From assembly GCA_002633005.1 (NCBI GenBank), contig NMRA01000313.1, positions 454,518-518,517 on the forward strand: a DNA stretch of 64,000 nt, in the 5' to 3' direction. The stretch is from Phoronis australis. Its lineage: Eukaryota > Phoronida > Phoronidae. This document shows, in pieces, positions 51,480 to 62,700 of this stretch. How positions within the stretch are numbered: position 1 is the stretch's first letter; the number at the start of each line of letters is the position of its first letter. The notes beneath the pieces were generated by a model. That model was not told where the DNA came from, did not search any database, and worked only from the letters and a program-made list of their open reading frames with translations. The translations under genes were made by a program, and so were the position numbers.

Positions 51480-53308
51480 TATCCAGTCTGTTTATAACTC
51501 CTTTACAAACTGGATAAAATGACAGCACTTTCACCTGTACTGACACCAGTAAATGTGAATGGTTGCAAAGGTCGCTATTGTTGGCAGTTTCAGTTACCCC
51601 AAAACTGTGCTGTCAAAGCCGCCACATGACAGTTCTGCAGTTAACATCACAGAAGTGGGGTCAGCCTTCCAAATTGCTTATAACTCACATTAGTTGCACA
51701 AATTCCTTATTGCCCTGACTGGTGGCAGGGTCAATTACTTACTAGTAAAGGCTACAATTACAGCTAGTGGAGGTGTCCTGAGCAAAGATAATAAGCTAGT
51801 GGGTATTGTATCCAAAATACAGTGGAGAGCCGAAGAAACAAATACTCAGAATCTTACAGGCACCTGAAGCAAATTTCTTGTTTGTTCATTAAGCATATAA
51901 CAAGAAATTTACTTTAATTTGGACCACACTTAAGGTCGACATGGAAACCTACTAAGGAGACTACTCTCCCTACTCATAAGGTGACAATGCCTCCCAATGT
52001 GTGCCCCCTCAACTACACCTTGCCGAAAAACTCATTACCATAAAAATCTTAAATAACAGAAGCTGTAACCATTTCTCCCTCAGTGTAGAACTTAACAGGG
52101 CTCCAGCCAGACATACCTAATACAGTCCATGGACAGACTCACCAGTCTTTAACTATGATGATCATGAACAACAGCAGTAAACTAAACCATGAATGACTGT
52201 AAGAGTGTAAACAAACCTGTAATCACACACTGAGCATTTCTGTCCACATATACCATACCTAATCCCATTGAAGCTGACCACACTCAGGACCCACTGCACA
52301 GTTTATCCTAGGTACAACAAGCCAGCAAGGAAACCATAGCACAGCATATAGTGAGATAAACATCTAGGTAGGCAATTAGAAAACACATCTTTTGTCCCAA
52401 GCTCTTTGTCAAAAGAGTTCACCACTGGGTGTCTCTATTGTCCTGGGCCATTCGTGTACTAAATTTTACATAAAAGAAGAATTGAATCAAAAATATGTCA
52501 GCAATGCCACCTTCTAGAAAAAAAACACAGGCGCAACACGACTGGAAGTGAACTCAGGTGCAGTCCTGATAGAAGAAAATTCTTGTGATTGTGACTTCAT
52601 AAACAGCATACTGCGAAACTTAGGACGGCTCACTGGCACTCCAACAAGGCAACATTTTTTTATAAAGCCGCTGGTCAGAAGCCAAATGCCTCTAGACTAT
52701 CCACCACATGGGACCTTGAAACACACTTTAAAGCCCATTAAAGGACCATCTTTGATAATCATAGTATTGGTTCATGTTTTGTAGCAGATCCCTTTGTTCT
52801 GGTTTTTTCATGACGACTTAGCACTTTTAATTACACAAGATGCAACCATGGACTGAATGAGTTCATTGACTGCTTCAACAAGAACATTCACCACTGCTAA
52901 CTTTGTTTTATACCAGTTTCAAGTTTGCGACTTCAGCATTTGACCTAATTAACCATGCTTCCATTCTTTAATATTTAAAAAATATATCAATCTTGTAGCG
53001 CTTCACCTACGAGATTTCACACAATGTTTCAGCATACATTAGGCAAATTTATCATCTTAAAATCCTTTACCTAGCATATCGTTTACCTAGCATGCAAACA
53101 GTGTAGAAATGAAAGTATTAGTATGAGAAAATCTTTTTGTTTTTCTTAAAAGATAGGTAGCACTAGATGAATGCCAAATTAGTGAGATTAAATAAGACTT
53201 AACATTCTAAACAGCATGGTCACTGTTAATACAATTATGGTTTCTAAATGTTAGTAATTGGTAAAAAATAAGAACATTAGTTTAAGGAAAACAAATAAGG
53301 TACACTAC

Positions 53309-53340
53309 CTCTGTCTAGACATCCACTGAAGTTTTCTGGG
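53309..53340 (-). CDS. gene B exon 4 (small)
   Basis: This 32-base exon encodes PRKLQWMSRQ plus two bases. It uses the acceptor gttgattaag and the donor AGAG/gtagtg, neither strong. With this acceptor it links exon 3 (phase 0) to exon 5 (needs two bases), giving ...FNSE-PRKLQWMSRQ-R-FSRVD.... A better-looking acceptor lies 25 bases upstream (ttcag at 53366), but using it puts a stop in the chain, which could be an alternative, truncated isoform. Confidence 0.4.
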
Positions 53341-53619
53341 CTTAATCAACACAAATGTTAGCCACCTGAAATATCAATTGGTTAGACAGGCATTTACTAT
53401 AAAAATTCACAGATATATATATGCACAACATCTAGTTTAAAATGTCAATAGAACTGTAGTATCAAAATCATGCCATGTAACACATATACCTTTTAAAATG
53501 GGCAGTAAGTATTGATACTTTAAAAATAAAAAAGTTGGTTTGAACTAGCATACCAATACCAAAGGAATAAGAAAATGGACAATTGATAAGAAGACTTAAA
53601 AACAGCTGTTCTTACTTAC

Positions 53620-53759
53620 CTCAGAGTTGAAGATGGCAAATACGCCACTGGACACTATGATTTCTTTCACTTTGTATTCTCGTATAAGTAGTGAGGAAAA
53701 CTGCATCAGTCCCGGTTTCTCAAAACTAGAAACTTGCTCAACAGAGGATTCAGAATCAC
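53620..53759 (-). CDS. gene B exon 3
   Basis: This 140-base exon encodes 46 residues, with an acidic/Ser start (DSESSVEQVSSFEKPG) followed by an amphipathic and hydrophobic stretch (LMQFSSLLIREYKVKEIIV, then SSGVFAIFNSE). The donor GAG/gtaagt is strong; the acceptor cacttgag is poorer. Only one minus-strand frame is open over its length. It is the second longest exon of the chain and one of the best supported by composition. It ends in phase 0. Confidence 0.6.
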
Positions 53760-54430
53760 CTCAAGTGTTATTACGGATGAAGAAAATCTGGCTTGAAAAG
53801 TTTGATAGCGTTAGCGATTGCTAATAACGAAAACAAGGGTTTTGTGATAGGCCCACTTTTGTGAACTGTTTATTGTGTTTGTTGGGCTAATAAAAACATA
53901 GTGTAATAATATGGAGGTGCTCAATTTTATTCAATCTCAATAGTGAATATTAAGAAAACATTTGCTCCATCTGCCCTACACAAACACATTCCAACAGACT
54001 CACCTATTTAGCACACAATATGGCAGAAAAGCAAACTACAACACTTTTGTCAATTTTTTCCACACAAGCATAGATTAAGACAGCTTTAATCTTTCATTAG
54101 CTGTGCTTGTAGTTTGAACTGTCATCAAACAATATTTGGTGACGCTCCCATTGTTTGCACCATGGTAACCAGTGTTTACAAAAACGGTGAAACTGACATT
54201 TTTGCAATTATTTTTTTGCAAAGTAAGTGAAGAATTGACGCAACCATGGGAATACAAACACGCAACTTAATCAATTGCCATCAAACATATCACTGCAAAG
54301 AAGTAAACAACTTGTTCTTTCTATCACTGTAATGTTTTCAAGGCATAGTTTTAACACTACATGACTGTAACAATTAAAGTTAGTTTTTTCAGTGTTTTCA
54401 TCTCTCAGTAACACATTTCTGTCAGGATAT

Positions 54431-54473
54431 TTACATATACATATACATATACATATATATATATATATATATA
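54431..54473. repeat. ATATAC/AT microsatellite
   Basis: Several TACATA hexamers followed by a (TA)n run. Confidence 0.85.
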
Positions 54474-54870
54474 CGACTTTACAAAAATGTCCAAATTTGA
54501 CAAACCTCAGAATATTATATCAAAGAAATGGATGATTGAATTCAAATGAAACTTCCGCGTATTATGCATTAATGCGCTCATCTTGAAAAAGGCTTTTAAG
54601 GACTGTTTCTAAAATGTTCCACTTTTGCAAGAGGGACTATAAAAACGTACAAATGAAATAACCAGTAATTCAGAACCTTTAATACTGATTTTGACATTTC
54701 ATCATTAAACAATTCTAGTAACTGTCCACTTATTTCGCACAAAATTAAATATACATTTTCCCATAGTTGGAGTGTGTGTGGTAAACTGAATATAAAGTCT
54801 AGGTCACCATGTTTACAACAACACGAGATATCCCATATGAATGAATGAATGAAGTGACAAATAAATGGTA

Positions 54871-55386
54871 CTTTCCCATTAGGGGAACTTCGGTTTACCG
54901 AAGCTTCACCAAAACTTCGGTTACCTTTCTGACTAGACAGCGATATCGAAATTTAATAATCGCTAAGACACCAGACGACGATTTTTCATTCATAATGTTC
55001 TCAAACAAATATTGAGTAGTGGGTTCGAGGCTAACTTGAAAATTGTTCTCCTGTCATTTACAAGTGATTATGAAAATGATCAGTGTCATTCTTCATAAGA
55101 TATGCTTTCTTTTATTTATTTACGTGCGTCTATTGAGAGTACGTTGGCTACGCTACAGTAACAAAGAACACGTTTTGGGAGTCGCGTGATCGTATATCAT
55201 TGCCACGACCTCTACCGATAAATTCGACAAAGTTTCACTCTGATCGTTCCCACTACACCAAAGTTTCGGAGTACCGAAGCTTTGCTTTTACATCCTACTA
55301 TTTTCAGTGAAGTTTTGTTGAAGATTGACTACCGGAGTTAACCTTTCCCACATACCAAAGGTGAAGTTTTGCCTCCAATGGGAAAG
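54871..55386. mobile_element. ~516-bp element with CTTTCCCATT ends (candidate)
   Basis: The left end CTTTCCCATTAGGGGAACTT and the right end (reverse complement) CTTTCCCATTGGAGGCAAAA share the first bases. The interior has palindromes such as CTTCGGTTTACCGAAG (left) and its relative near 55265. No clear target duplication. Probably a MITE. Confidence 0.55.
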
Positions 55387-57137
55387 CCCCCAGACCTTAC
55401 TATTAACATAATAAAAAGGTGTGTATTACTAGGATTAACGTCAGGGCTTCGCCTGCAGAAATGATCATACATCAGTGTACAAATTATAATTATAATAAAA
55501 AATAATTGCTGGCACTCTGGTACATCCTGTACCAGATGTGCGCATGTAACGCACGTTGGCCCATTGCACTATCAATCACCTGGAACCTTTTTATCATAAC
55601 GTAAAATTGCCGTGAGGACTTGACAGGGACCTCAGGGGTCTCACACTCCACTGATTTATCCACATTATTTTGAAAACGCTTTGCCCAGTCACATATTGTG
55701 TGTCATAAAAGAGATAAGCATACCAGCAGCTGACGTAGCAAGTAGAACTACCCTTGTTTATCACATTGGTGTAGACTCACAGTTGAACTGTGGTTTTCTG
55801 TAGACCCCAGACCATCCCGAGTTGCACCATATACCAACTCCGGGCGGTCTCTCACGACGATTAAGCGTTATGTGCTTTATTAATGTAGGCCTATAGTGTG
55901 CAAACTAGGTGAGGCAAGAATTAAGTCCCACCATGTATCCCTGTGTGAAATAAGCCGAGAGACAAAATATTATTTTTGTAAATAATTTTGGGAGTGCAAA
56001 TGGGGTGATTGTGCTAAATTAGTGGAAAATTACAGCACATCAATAGAAATTAAGTAATGTTAGTGATACTGTTGTTTTGCTATAAATGTCCATTTTTTGC
56101 TTACTTAACAAAATAGACACCCAATTAATGGCATATTGGTATTAAGACAAAAATCAAATTTTGTAGGCTTTCAACTTTCACAAGATATGCTCACTAAGTT
56201 GAATTTTACAATTATTTATGGTTTTGACTAAATACACTGACTTACCCATCTTGATGAATGGGTTGGTATAAAAATGGAAAAGGTATCATCAACCCAACCC
56301 AATAATACCAGAACTTGTTACACAACAGGAACATGTATTATGAAGAGCTATAAACACCACAGAACCAAAGTAGACAGAGGTGCACACAACTTTCAAACCA
56401 AGATCATACATTTTCAGTGTTTTCAGTAGGCTGAATCATGAAATATTGGGAGCAGTGTTAGTTGAAGCACTTTTTGCAGCCCGTTGTTTCAACCTCATTT
56501 GTTTACATACATTAAGATTACATGAGGTGCCATCTTTTGTTTTCTTTAATCATAAACTGGTGTGAGTTTCTACATCGTGCCATAGCGTTCTGTTAAACAA
56601 AAATATATAATTCACAAGACAGTGAGATAGTGGTAACCAGTGCCAAAGTTTTCTTGTGACAAACTTACATTTACAAAAAACTGCTACCAAAGCCTTGTGT
56701 ACAAGTTGCATCAACTATAAACTAAAAAATTGCCAGTCACAAATCTACTCTACTGAGTCAGTTAAAATCTAACATCAGCTGCAAAGACATAACACATTTC
56801 AGTTTGTGGCTCCACCTGGTGTCAAGAGTTGAGCTGCTATTATTGACTATTGTTGTGCAGGACATTCAGCCCACAATATGCAATGACAATAAAAACCCTC
56901 AACACCTGCAATTTTGTTGTGAAGAAAATTCTATTAAGAGCCATTAGCATTATGAGAAATCTAAAGACGGCTTACAATTTCCCAATGGTAATTCTAATAC
57001 ATGGCAAAAATGAAATGGCTATATTTATTTCAACAGTGTTCTGCAGTTTTTCATGTGTGCAATTTCTTTCTATACTGTATGTAAATGACTGCAGGGACTA
57101 ATGGTACACTTATGTATGAATGTATTAAGATACTCAC

Positions 57138-57204
57138 AAAATTCTAGAGCTTGCGCTCCAATAGCGGGAGGTTCCAATATGGCTTGAGTAGTTATCTTCA
57201 ACAG
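57138..57204 (-). CDS. gene B exon 2
   Basis: This 67-base exon encodes LLKITTQAILEPPAIGAQAL then EF and one base. The acceptor is tttgtttatag and the donor is TTTT/gtgagt, both good. The last base T joins the GT that opens the next exon to make a Cys codon, so the phases agree. The sequence looks like two short helices separated by a Pro-Pro turn. A second reading frame is also open across this exon; the frame chosen is the one compatible with the next exon. Confidence 0.55.
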
Positions 57205-57909
57205 CTATAAACAAAATTCAAGAATTAGTTAATCAGTTGAAACATAAGTATGGTATAGTACAAATTAGTCAAATAACAAAAGTAAAATTTCACTAAAGAT
57301 CTGCAAACAAGTCATGGTTTTGAAATGAAATTTCATTTTCTTCTTTTTTAATTTTGTTCTAGATTAAGAATGCACAGTTCTTTAACTCAGAATTTGAAGT
57401 TTAGACCTGGCTCAGTCAAGTCCGCACACTGTCATGTAAAACATTAATGGACTAGTTAGGCCTACTAACCACAGCAAACTGATCCCTTGCATGAAATATG
57501 TTTTTGTGGTGCATCTACTCTGGAGTAGTTACAGGTTTTGCCCAGCATCAGGCCTGTGGTGCCTCTTCTTAAACGGGGGGAAACTTGAACAATTCTCCTT
57601 GCACTTGAACATCGAGGCACATGGTTGACCAGAAACTGGGAACCCAGTTTTGATGGGAAAATTGGTCTGGAAATGTCACCACAATCATTTGTGTCCACCA
57701 ATGAATCATGGAAAAATCGAAGAGACACGATGCTGGGTTTCCCCTTGGGTGTTTGAATTCCTGCAGATTGTTGAGATTGTACGAAGTTGGAATGTTTGTC
57801 CAAATTGTTCAAGTCAGCAACCTGGCAACTTGAAGAATTCTTTCGTAACTCATTGGTCCAATAATCGCCTTTCATTCTTTTCAACTGTCTGAACACACTG
57901 ACTTTTCAC

Positions 57910-57981
57910 CCGATTTTTGACACGAATGATGTTGATTTGACTTGGCACGGCACTTCTTTGCGAAAATTTCTTGCTAGCCAG
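57910..57981 (-). CDS. gene B exon 1 (candidate)
   Basis: This 72-base exon encodes 24 residues: LASKKFSQRSAVPSQIN then IIRVKNR. The acceptor has a long pyrimidine tract (cctcctcttttccag) and the donor is CGG/gtgaaa, which is weak. Phase 0 at both ends lets it join exon 57138-57204. The frame is open upstream apart from one TGA at 58021, so the exon may really begin further up. There is no homology I can recognise. Confidence 0.4.
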
Positions 57982-58023
57982 CTGGAAAAGAGGAGGTAAA
58001 TTTGTCGTCTGGTCAAGTTTTCA

Positions 58024-58161
58024 CGTGTTGGCTGGGATCCCATTGAACGACGATGTGTTAAATCTTGCTCCATTAACACCAATATCAATGTCAACAATTC
58101 TATCACTTAACAATTGGTACATTTTGCATGCTTCAAGTATCCGGCTCACACGTGCATAGTA
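58024..58161 (-). pseudogene. gene B 5' coding-like frame, ending at an in-frame TGA
   Basis: After an acceptor-like ttttag, an open frame of 46 codons includes ARVSRILEACKMYQLLSDR and GVNGARFNTSSFNGIPANT, then meets TGA at 58021-58023. The same frame then continues for 13 more codons into exon 57910-57981 without another stop. The composition looks protein-like on both sides of the TGA. Options are an upstream ORF, a real exon carrying a sequencing error or null allele, or coincidence. The internal ATG (codon 14) could serve as a start only if the TGA is not real. Confidence 0.3.
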
Positions 58162-59249
58162 CTAAAATACCTTTCAAGTGGAGAATCTTTTCAATGCGAT
58201 TTTCCAGGTGAGCGAACGCATGCACAACAGTCAGAGAGAACGAGCGCTGTATTAAAGCGACATCTGGTGTACAGTTCGCTCTTTTCTGGGTCAGTGTGTG
58301 AACTTCGAATTGAACATTATTACAATAATCATGTAAAAGTTTTTGTTCGTTGTAAAGAATTGTTGTAATAACTGGCCCTACAATTTTCTCATTTGCCGGA
58401 ACTTGTCTGATAGAATCGGAGGAATGTGTGAATGGTTAATCGATTATTGTTTGGTGAGTAGCTCGCCTGTAGTTGGAAAGTAGTTTAACATTATTGCGTT
58501 GTTTTACTAACATGTGATTCGCTATACTGCAGTGCAATTTTTTCAGCGTGAATGCATTTATTTGAATACATTTGCCAAGTTTCGTAATGTATTCCAAGTT
58601 CACGGATACGCGATCTTGAGAATTGCCTAATCAAGTACAGCAGAACGGTTGCAATCAAGATCCGCTGTAGTCTGGTGTACGGTAGCCCAACCAAAGATAG
58701 AAGACCTCTAATGTTACCAGGATAATCAAGTCAGCAACACAAACGTTACGTGGATCCTGGACCTTGGATACTCAGGTAAATACGATAACCGGATCTATCG
58801 TGTGCCCCTGACTGATGTCGCACAGACCAAGTAGTCTACTGATGTACACTGTATCGTGATTATATTTCTTTGCTATTATTATGCCTTTGTGGTAGTATCT
58901 CCCGTTTCATATATTAGTTTCTTTGTTTAGCTCTATATTTACGTATAATACGGAATTGTCACCATTGTTCCTTTGTTATTACCTGTCTCGACCTTAAATA
59001 ATTTTTACTGGCGTTTTTTATTGCTCATGTTTCCTTAGATATCATGTTACTACTAGACAATTTTCTTACATTGCGTTGCAACACTATTGTAATCATGATA
59101 AATTACCTATTTACGCTAACCTTCGGTCTCCATTTCATCTCTGGAAACCAGCTAATATTGCATGCCGAGTCCTGGTGTCGAAAATATACTTTTTATATAC
59201 CTGTCATTTACGCATCGTTACTGTCCGTCACACACCGAGCGTCACATCC

Positions 59250-59575
59250 AGGATGGCGGATCTAACATGGGCGGCGCGCCATAGGGGGCTGGGGGCTATA
59301 GCCCCACTTTTCCCAGAGCTGCGCCGCCCATGGCAATGCACAAGGGGGCTACAGCCCTCACTTTTTTCAGTGCTGCGCCGTCCATGTCTAAGACGCTGTC
59401 CCAGAAATTTCGCAAGGTTCCTAACCCTAATTTTGAAAGAAAACCTCGCATAAGCCCTGAAAACAGCATGACGCCGGGCCGGCGTTTTTTTAGGTCTTGC
59501 CTCCTGTCTTCTCTTACGACACACATGTCGATCGGGAATCAAAATAACGAACCAAGGCTCTGCACGCGTTGAAAA
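59250..59575. repeat. GC-rich insertion with internal duplication
   Basis: This GC-rich block contains two related modules: GGGGGCT..AGCCC, then a CACTTTT run, then GCTGCGCCGYCCATG, at about 59285-59331 and 59345-59387. Base composition is sharply different from the flanks, suggesting inserted repeat DNA. Open frames on both strands are by-products of GC content. Confidence 0.65.
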
Positions 59576-60636
59576 TCTCCATATGAGATTCACAAGGCAA
59601 TTGTAAATTAGGTTGGTATTTCAAACCTCAGCCACATATCTAGCAGAGGCCCCTGATGGATATAGTGTAGTTCTTGTTTTGTTTTCGCGACCAGGTGCCT
59701 TGCTAGTTGTATCAAACTTAAACAGTATTACTATGGTAGCAAATCCATTGTTGTTTTTATTAACATATACAGTATAACCGATGAAAGCAATGTTTCAGCG
59801 CAGTTTAGTCAAGAGAGCGATTTCAATTTGTTATTGGGTGTAACTGTATTCAATAATTTTTCCTCTTCTTGTTTGTGAATGATTTCCAAGTGATTTGCAA
59901 AATGCACGGTTTGTTTGTAAATATTGGTCTATCAAAATAACTTTATATTTAATTGCTGCTCTTTGCAGATTACTTGGTTCTAATTACAGATATCGCTATT
60001 GCTGTGAAATAACAGATCATCAAACTAGAAGAATATTGTAGTAAATGGAAGTGTCGTGTGAATACTGTCGAAAAGAAAAATGATCGTCTTCCGACAAAGA
60101 TCAGAATACTTGAACAATTACGAGAAATGGAATTTATTAGTTGAAACGGTACAAACGACTTCGGACGGAGTATGATTATTTGGGTACCAAATTTACTCCT
60201 AAGGGTGTATTTATAAAAGCACAAATATCCCGTCTGTCAAAAGTTATTTTCGTACTTAAAGGCACATGTCTATACACAGTGACATCCCTGTGCAAATGAG
60301 GTTAAAAACGTTTAACACAAAAATATTCCGATTATGTTGTATGGTGCAGATTCGACGATTTCGATTGGAGGATTTGACCCTACCCAAAACATCCACATCA
60401 ATGAAGTAAATTTTACTGCGATTTGGTCAGCTTGTCTCAAACGCTGCAATGGGAGGAGAGCTTGATAGAGTTCCAGTAAGGGTACATCTCTATTACAAAG
60501 ATTGTTCAAAACTGATTTTGAGTAGGCAATTTTGATAAGGTGGACGAAATGTTTAAATTTTAGTGATATCTTTCAACAGATGAAACGCATCCCTGAGGAA
60601 TATAAAAGAAAGAGTAACTACAAAAGCAATTCCTAA

Positions 60637-60792
60637 CAGAGTGGCGGATTTAAGGGGGGGGGGCAAGGCCCCCCTAAAATTCTCCCATATTCCATTTGGC
60701 ACTTTGGGGGTGGGAATGTCTGAAGGGCAAATTTCTGGCTAATACTCTGCCCTGACCCCCTCCCCCAACTCAAAATCCTTGATCCGCCCCTG
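60637..60792. mobile_element. 156-bp CAG...CTG element with TAA duplication
   Basis: The left end CAGAGTGGCGGATTTAAGG and the right end (reverse complement) CAGGGGCGGATCAAGGATTT form a terminal inverted repeat. Both ends are flanked by TAA. The interior has a poly-G/poly-C hairpin (GGGGGGGGGGCAAGGCCCCCC). A 3-bp TAA duplication would fit a PIF/Harbinger-type MITE. Confidence 0.7.
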
Positions 60793-61502
60793 TAAAAGTA
60801 TTTTGGAGAACATGGGTTAAAGCATACTATCTGAAAATTTCACACCAATCAGAACAGGAATTTCTGAGATACGATGTCCTGAAGTTAGCCAAATTTGGCT
60901 ATTTTTCTAGGGTCCAACATAACCTTAACGGCAAATGGAGTTCTCAATCATCAATTATCTCAATGGCTAAAAGCAACACTGAAAATTATTAGTAATGCAG
61001 GACAATATAGCCATGACTGACTCTCGTTTTAAATGGTTAAAACAATGAACATAATGGACAAAACACCAATGTTCTTTGAAACTTATGGGATCACAAGTTG
61101 GAGGAACACAATACTGTGAACCTGCATAAGGTGGACATGCACAAGTTGAAGAGTCGCTCCAGTTCCTGCACTCAGCCCTTCAGATAGGCCTGATTTCGCA
61201 TTATTTGCTTAAAATCTCTCAGTCTGACTGAATCCGACTTAAGCCAGTTTCACCGTATTAATCCAGTACAATTTTTTACACTAAGCAAGATTCACAAAAA
61301 TGTTCAATTTTGAGATACTCTTTCTTTATTTATAAACAGACAAGAACAAAATAATTTCTCAGAATAATAGGGTTTTCCTTGCTCTATGTTGAACATAATG
61401 AATTCAATTGTTTTGTGAGATGTTAAATAAATGAATATACAAAATAAAAAGAAAACCTCTGGTAATGACAGATAAATACAACAGAAAATTTAGACACCAT
61501 AA

Positions 61503-61508
61503 TTTATT
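61503..61508 (-). terminator. candidate polyadenylation signal after CDKAL1
   Basis: AATAAA on the minus strand lies 26 bases past the CDKAL1 stop codon. A second copy is at 61325-61330. The first would give an unusually short 3' UTR, so the second may be the one used. Confidence 0.3.
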
Positions 61509-61533
61509 ATTAAACTCTGTGGACAAATTAATA

Positions 61534-61665
61534 CTATAAAATGCTTTCCGGATAAAACAGAGTAGATAATCTGATAGAAATGGCTGCAAGTAAAATAAAA
61601 GTTGCTAGCTTTAACCAGATGGACACAGAAGTTGAGTGTTGGGCTGACCTTTCTGTTTCCTCTAC
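61534..61665 (-). CDS. CDKAL1: CDKAL1 last exon, C-terminal membrane anchor
   Basis: The last coding exon has 43 codons plus a TAG stop at 61534-61536, after a good acceptor (cttttcag). It starts VEETERSAQHS, a polar linker, followed by a hydrophobic helix around WLKLATFILLAAISI and a short tail ending FYPESIL. A single helix at the very C-terminus fits the known tail-anchored ER location of CDKAL1. It follows the previous exon in phase 0 (GVQC-VEET). The linker is not conserved enough to recognise on its own, so the call rests on phase, position and the hydrophobic end. Confidence 0.8.
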   Translation of the reverse strand, partial: VEETERSAQHSTSVSIWLKLATFILLAAISIRLSTLFYPESIL

Positions 61666-62700
61666 CTGAAAAGACGAATGGCCATACTTTATGAAATTAC
61701 TTGTGAACAATGATATTACAATTAAAATCTGACTTCAGTAAACTTCACTTCTTTGAGAAATAATACCAAATGCCCAATGTATCTTGCCTTTGTCAACCTT
61801 TGATTAAAAAACCTTTGAATTAGACAACTTACTGCTATAAAATTAGTCTTCATGTGTACGATTCTTACAGAAGAAGTGATTTCAAGGCTTGGGATGAACT
61901 GAAAAACTGATTTTGCAGAAGACTGAACTTTGCTACAAGGACTTCGTAGTGTGTCATTTCCTGCGCCAAAAACAAAATGGCTAACACCACAACCTTAAGT
62001 AGTTTATGGGTAGTGGCTTTCAATCATAAAAATAAAAATAAAGTCCCAAAAAAACACCACACATCCTCTAAAGCATGTGAATAATATCCAATACAAGAAA
62101 TGTAAAGTGACATGTAAGATTGGCTAGTAAGAGCTTTTAGAAAACAATAGACAATTGACAGCTGTTGCCACCTGGTGGTAATAGGAGATACATGCTTCAA
62201 CTTTTCTATGGTTTTATTGGTCATGTTCACAACTTTCAATTTGATTATCTATCACTGCTCATGTCTGAGGTGTTTAAGTTGAGAAACTAAAACATCAGAC
62301 ACGAGTGATAAGCTGTCATGGGTGCGAATTTGGGAGTTTGTGTTTAGATGAATGACCAATACTGGTTGCACAAAAACAATTGTCAAAATGATCGTTTTTC
62401 CAATTTTCAAAGGCTGACTACCCTGCTCAAATAACGGAAAATTTATCAAAGGTTGTTTTATGATCTTCACACACTACAAACCATATGGGTAATGGAGCAA
62501 AATGGTCTTAGTCTTAACTTTTGTGGAACAACTTGACTGCCATTGTAAGTCACAAGAAAGTGACTTATTGGCATCTTGCCAGCTGAAATTTTCCAACAAC
62601 GTACATTCACAAAGATGTACATTGTCGAAAATGAGCATTAATTCAAAAACTGTGGCGAAACATCCGATGCGTGGTCGAGAAACCACTGCATGTCACTTAC

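Larger units (their letters stand above)
47721..53308. other. gene B intron
   Basis: Holds two inverted-repeat elements (48682-48820, 50949-51479) and an unexplained plus-strand open frame (50610-50864). Confidence 0.5.
53760..57137. other. gene B intron
   Basis: Contains the microsatellite at 54.4 kb and the element at 54871-55386. Otherwise nothing supported. Confidence 0.5.
32643..58161 (-). other. gene B, unrecognised multi-exon gene (assembled span)
   Basis: About a dozen short exons on the minus strand share compatible phases and real-looking protein composition, and end in a stop at 32643. The assembled protein is at least about 310 residues. It has no signal peptide, no obvious membrane segment, no Cys/His cluster and no ATP-binding motif that I can see. 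Its first half is mixed helix/strand (for example SSLLIREYKVKEIIVSSGVF). Its second half is more polar (HRKDNNTTKKIPTVQELIDK, then Gln/Asn/Phe-rich near the end). I do not recognise the family. The 5' end is unresolved (see 57910-58161), and one small exon is probably missing between 34917 and 33776. It lies just downstream of CDKAL1 on the same strand. Confidence 0.6.
58162..61533. other. intergenic region between CDKAL1 and gene B
   Basis: It should contain the gene B promoter; CpG dinucleotides are more frequent at about 58180-58290. Repeats at 59250-59575 and 60637-60792. A 67-codon minus-strand frame at 58491-58694 has no spl ice support and was not called. Confidence 0.45.

Noticed and set aside
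57465-57896. Long minus-strand open frame of 143 codons
   Set aside because: It lies in the intron after the 57910 donor and shares no phase-compatible splice sites. It is separated from the upstream frame by a stop and is read here as chance, though a coding role is not excluded.
59076-59593. Overlapping open frames on both strands at 59.1-59.6 kb
   Set aside because: They follow from high GC content in a repeat-like block, with no splice or codon evidence.
62638-62700. Extension of the TRAM exon reading frame to a stop
   Set aside because: It follows a strong donor (gtaagt) and the downstream anchor exon joins in phase, so this is intron sequence.
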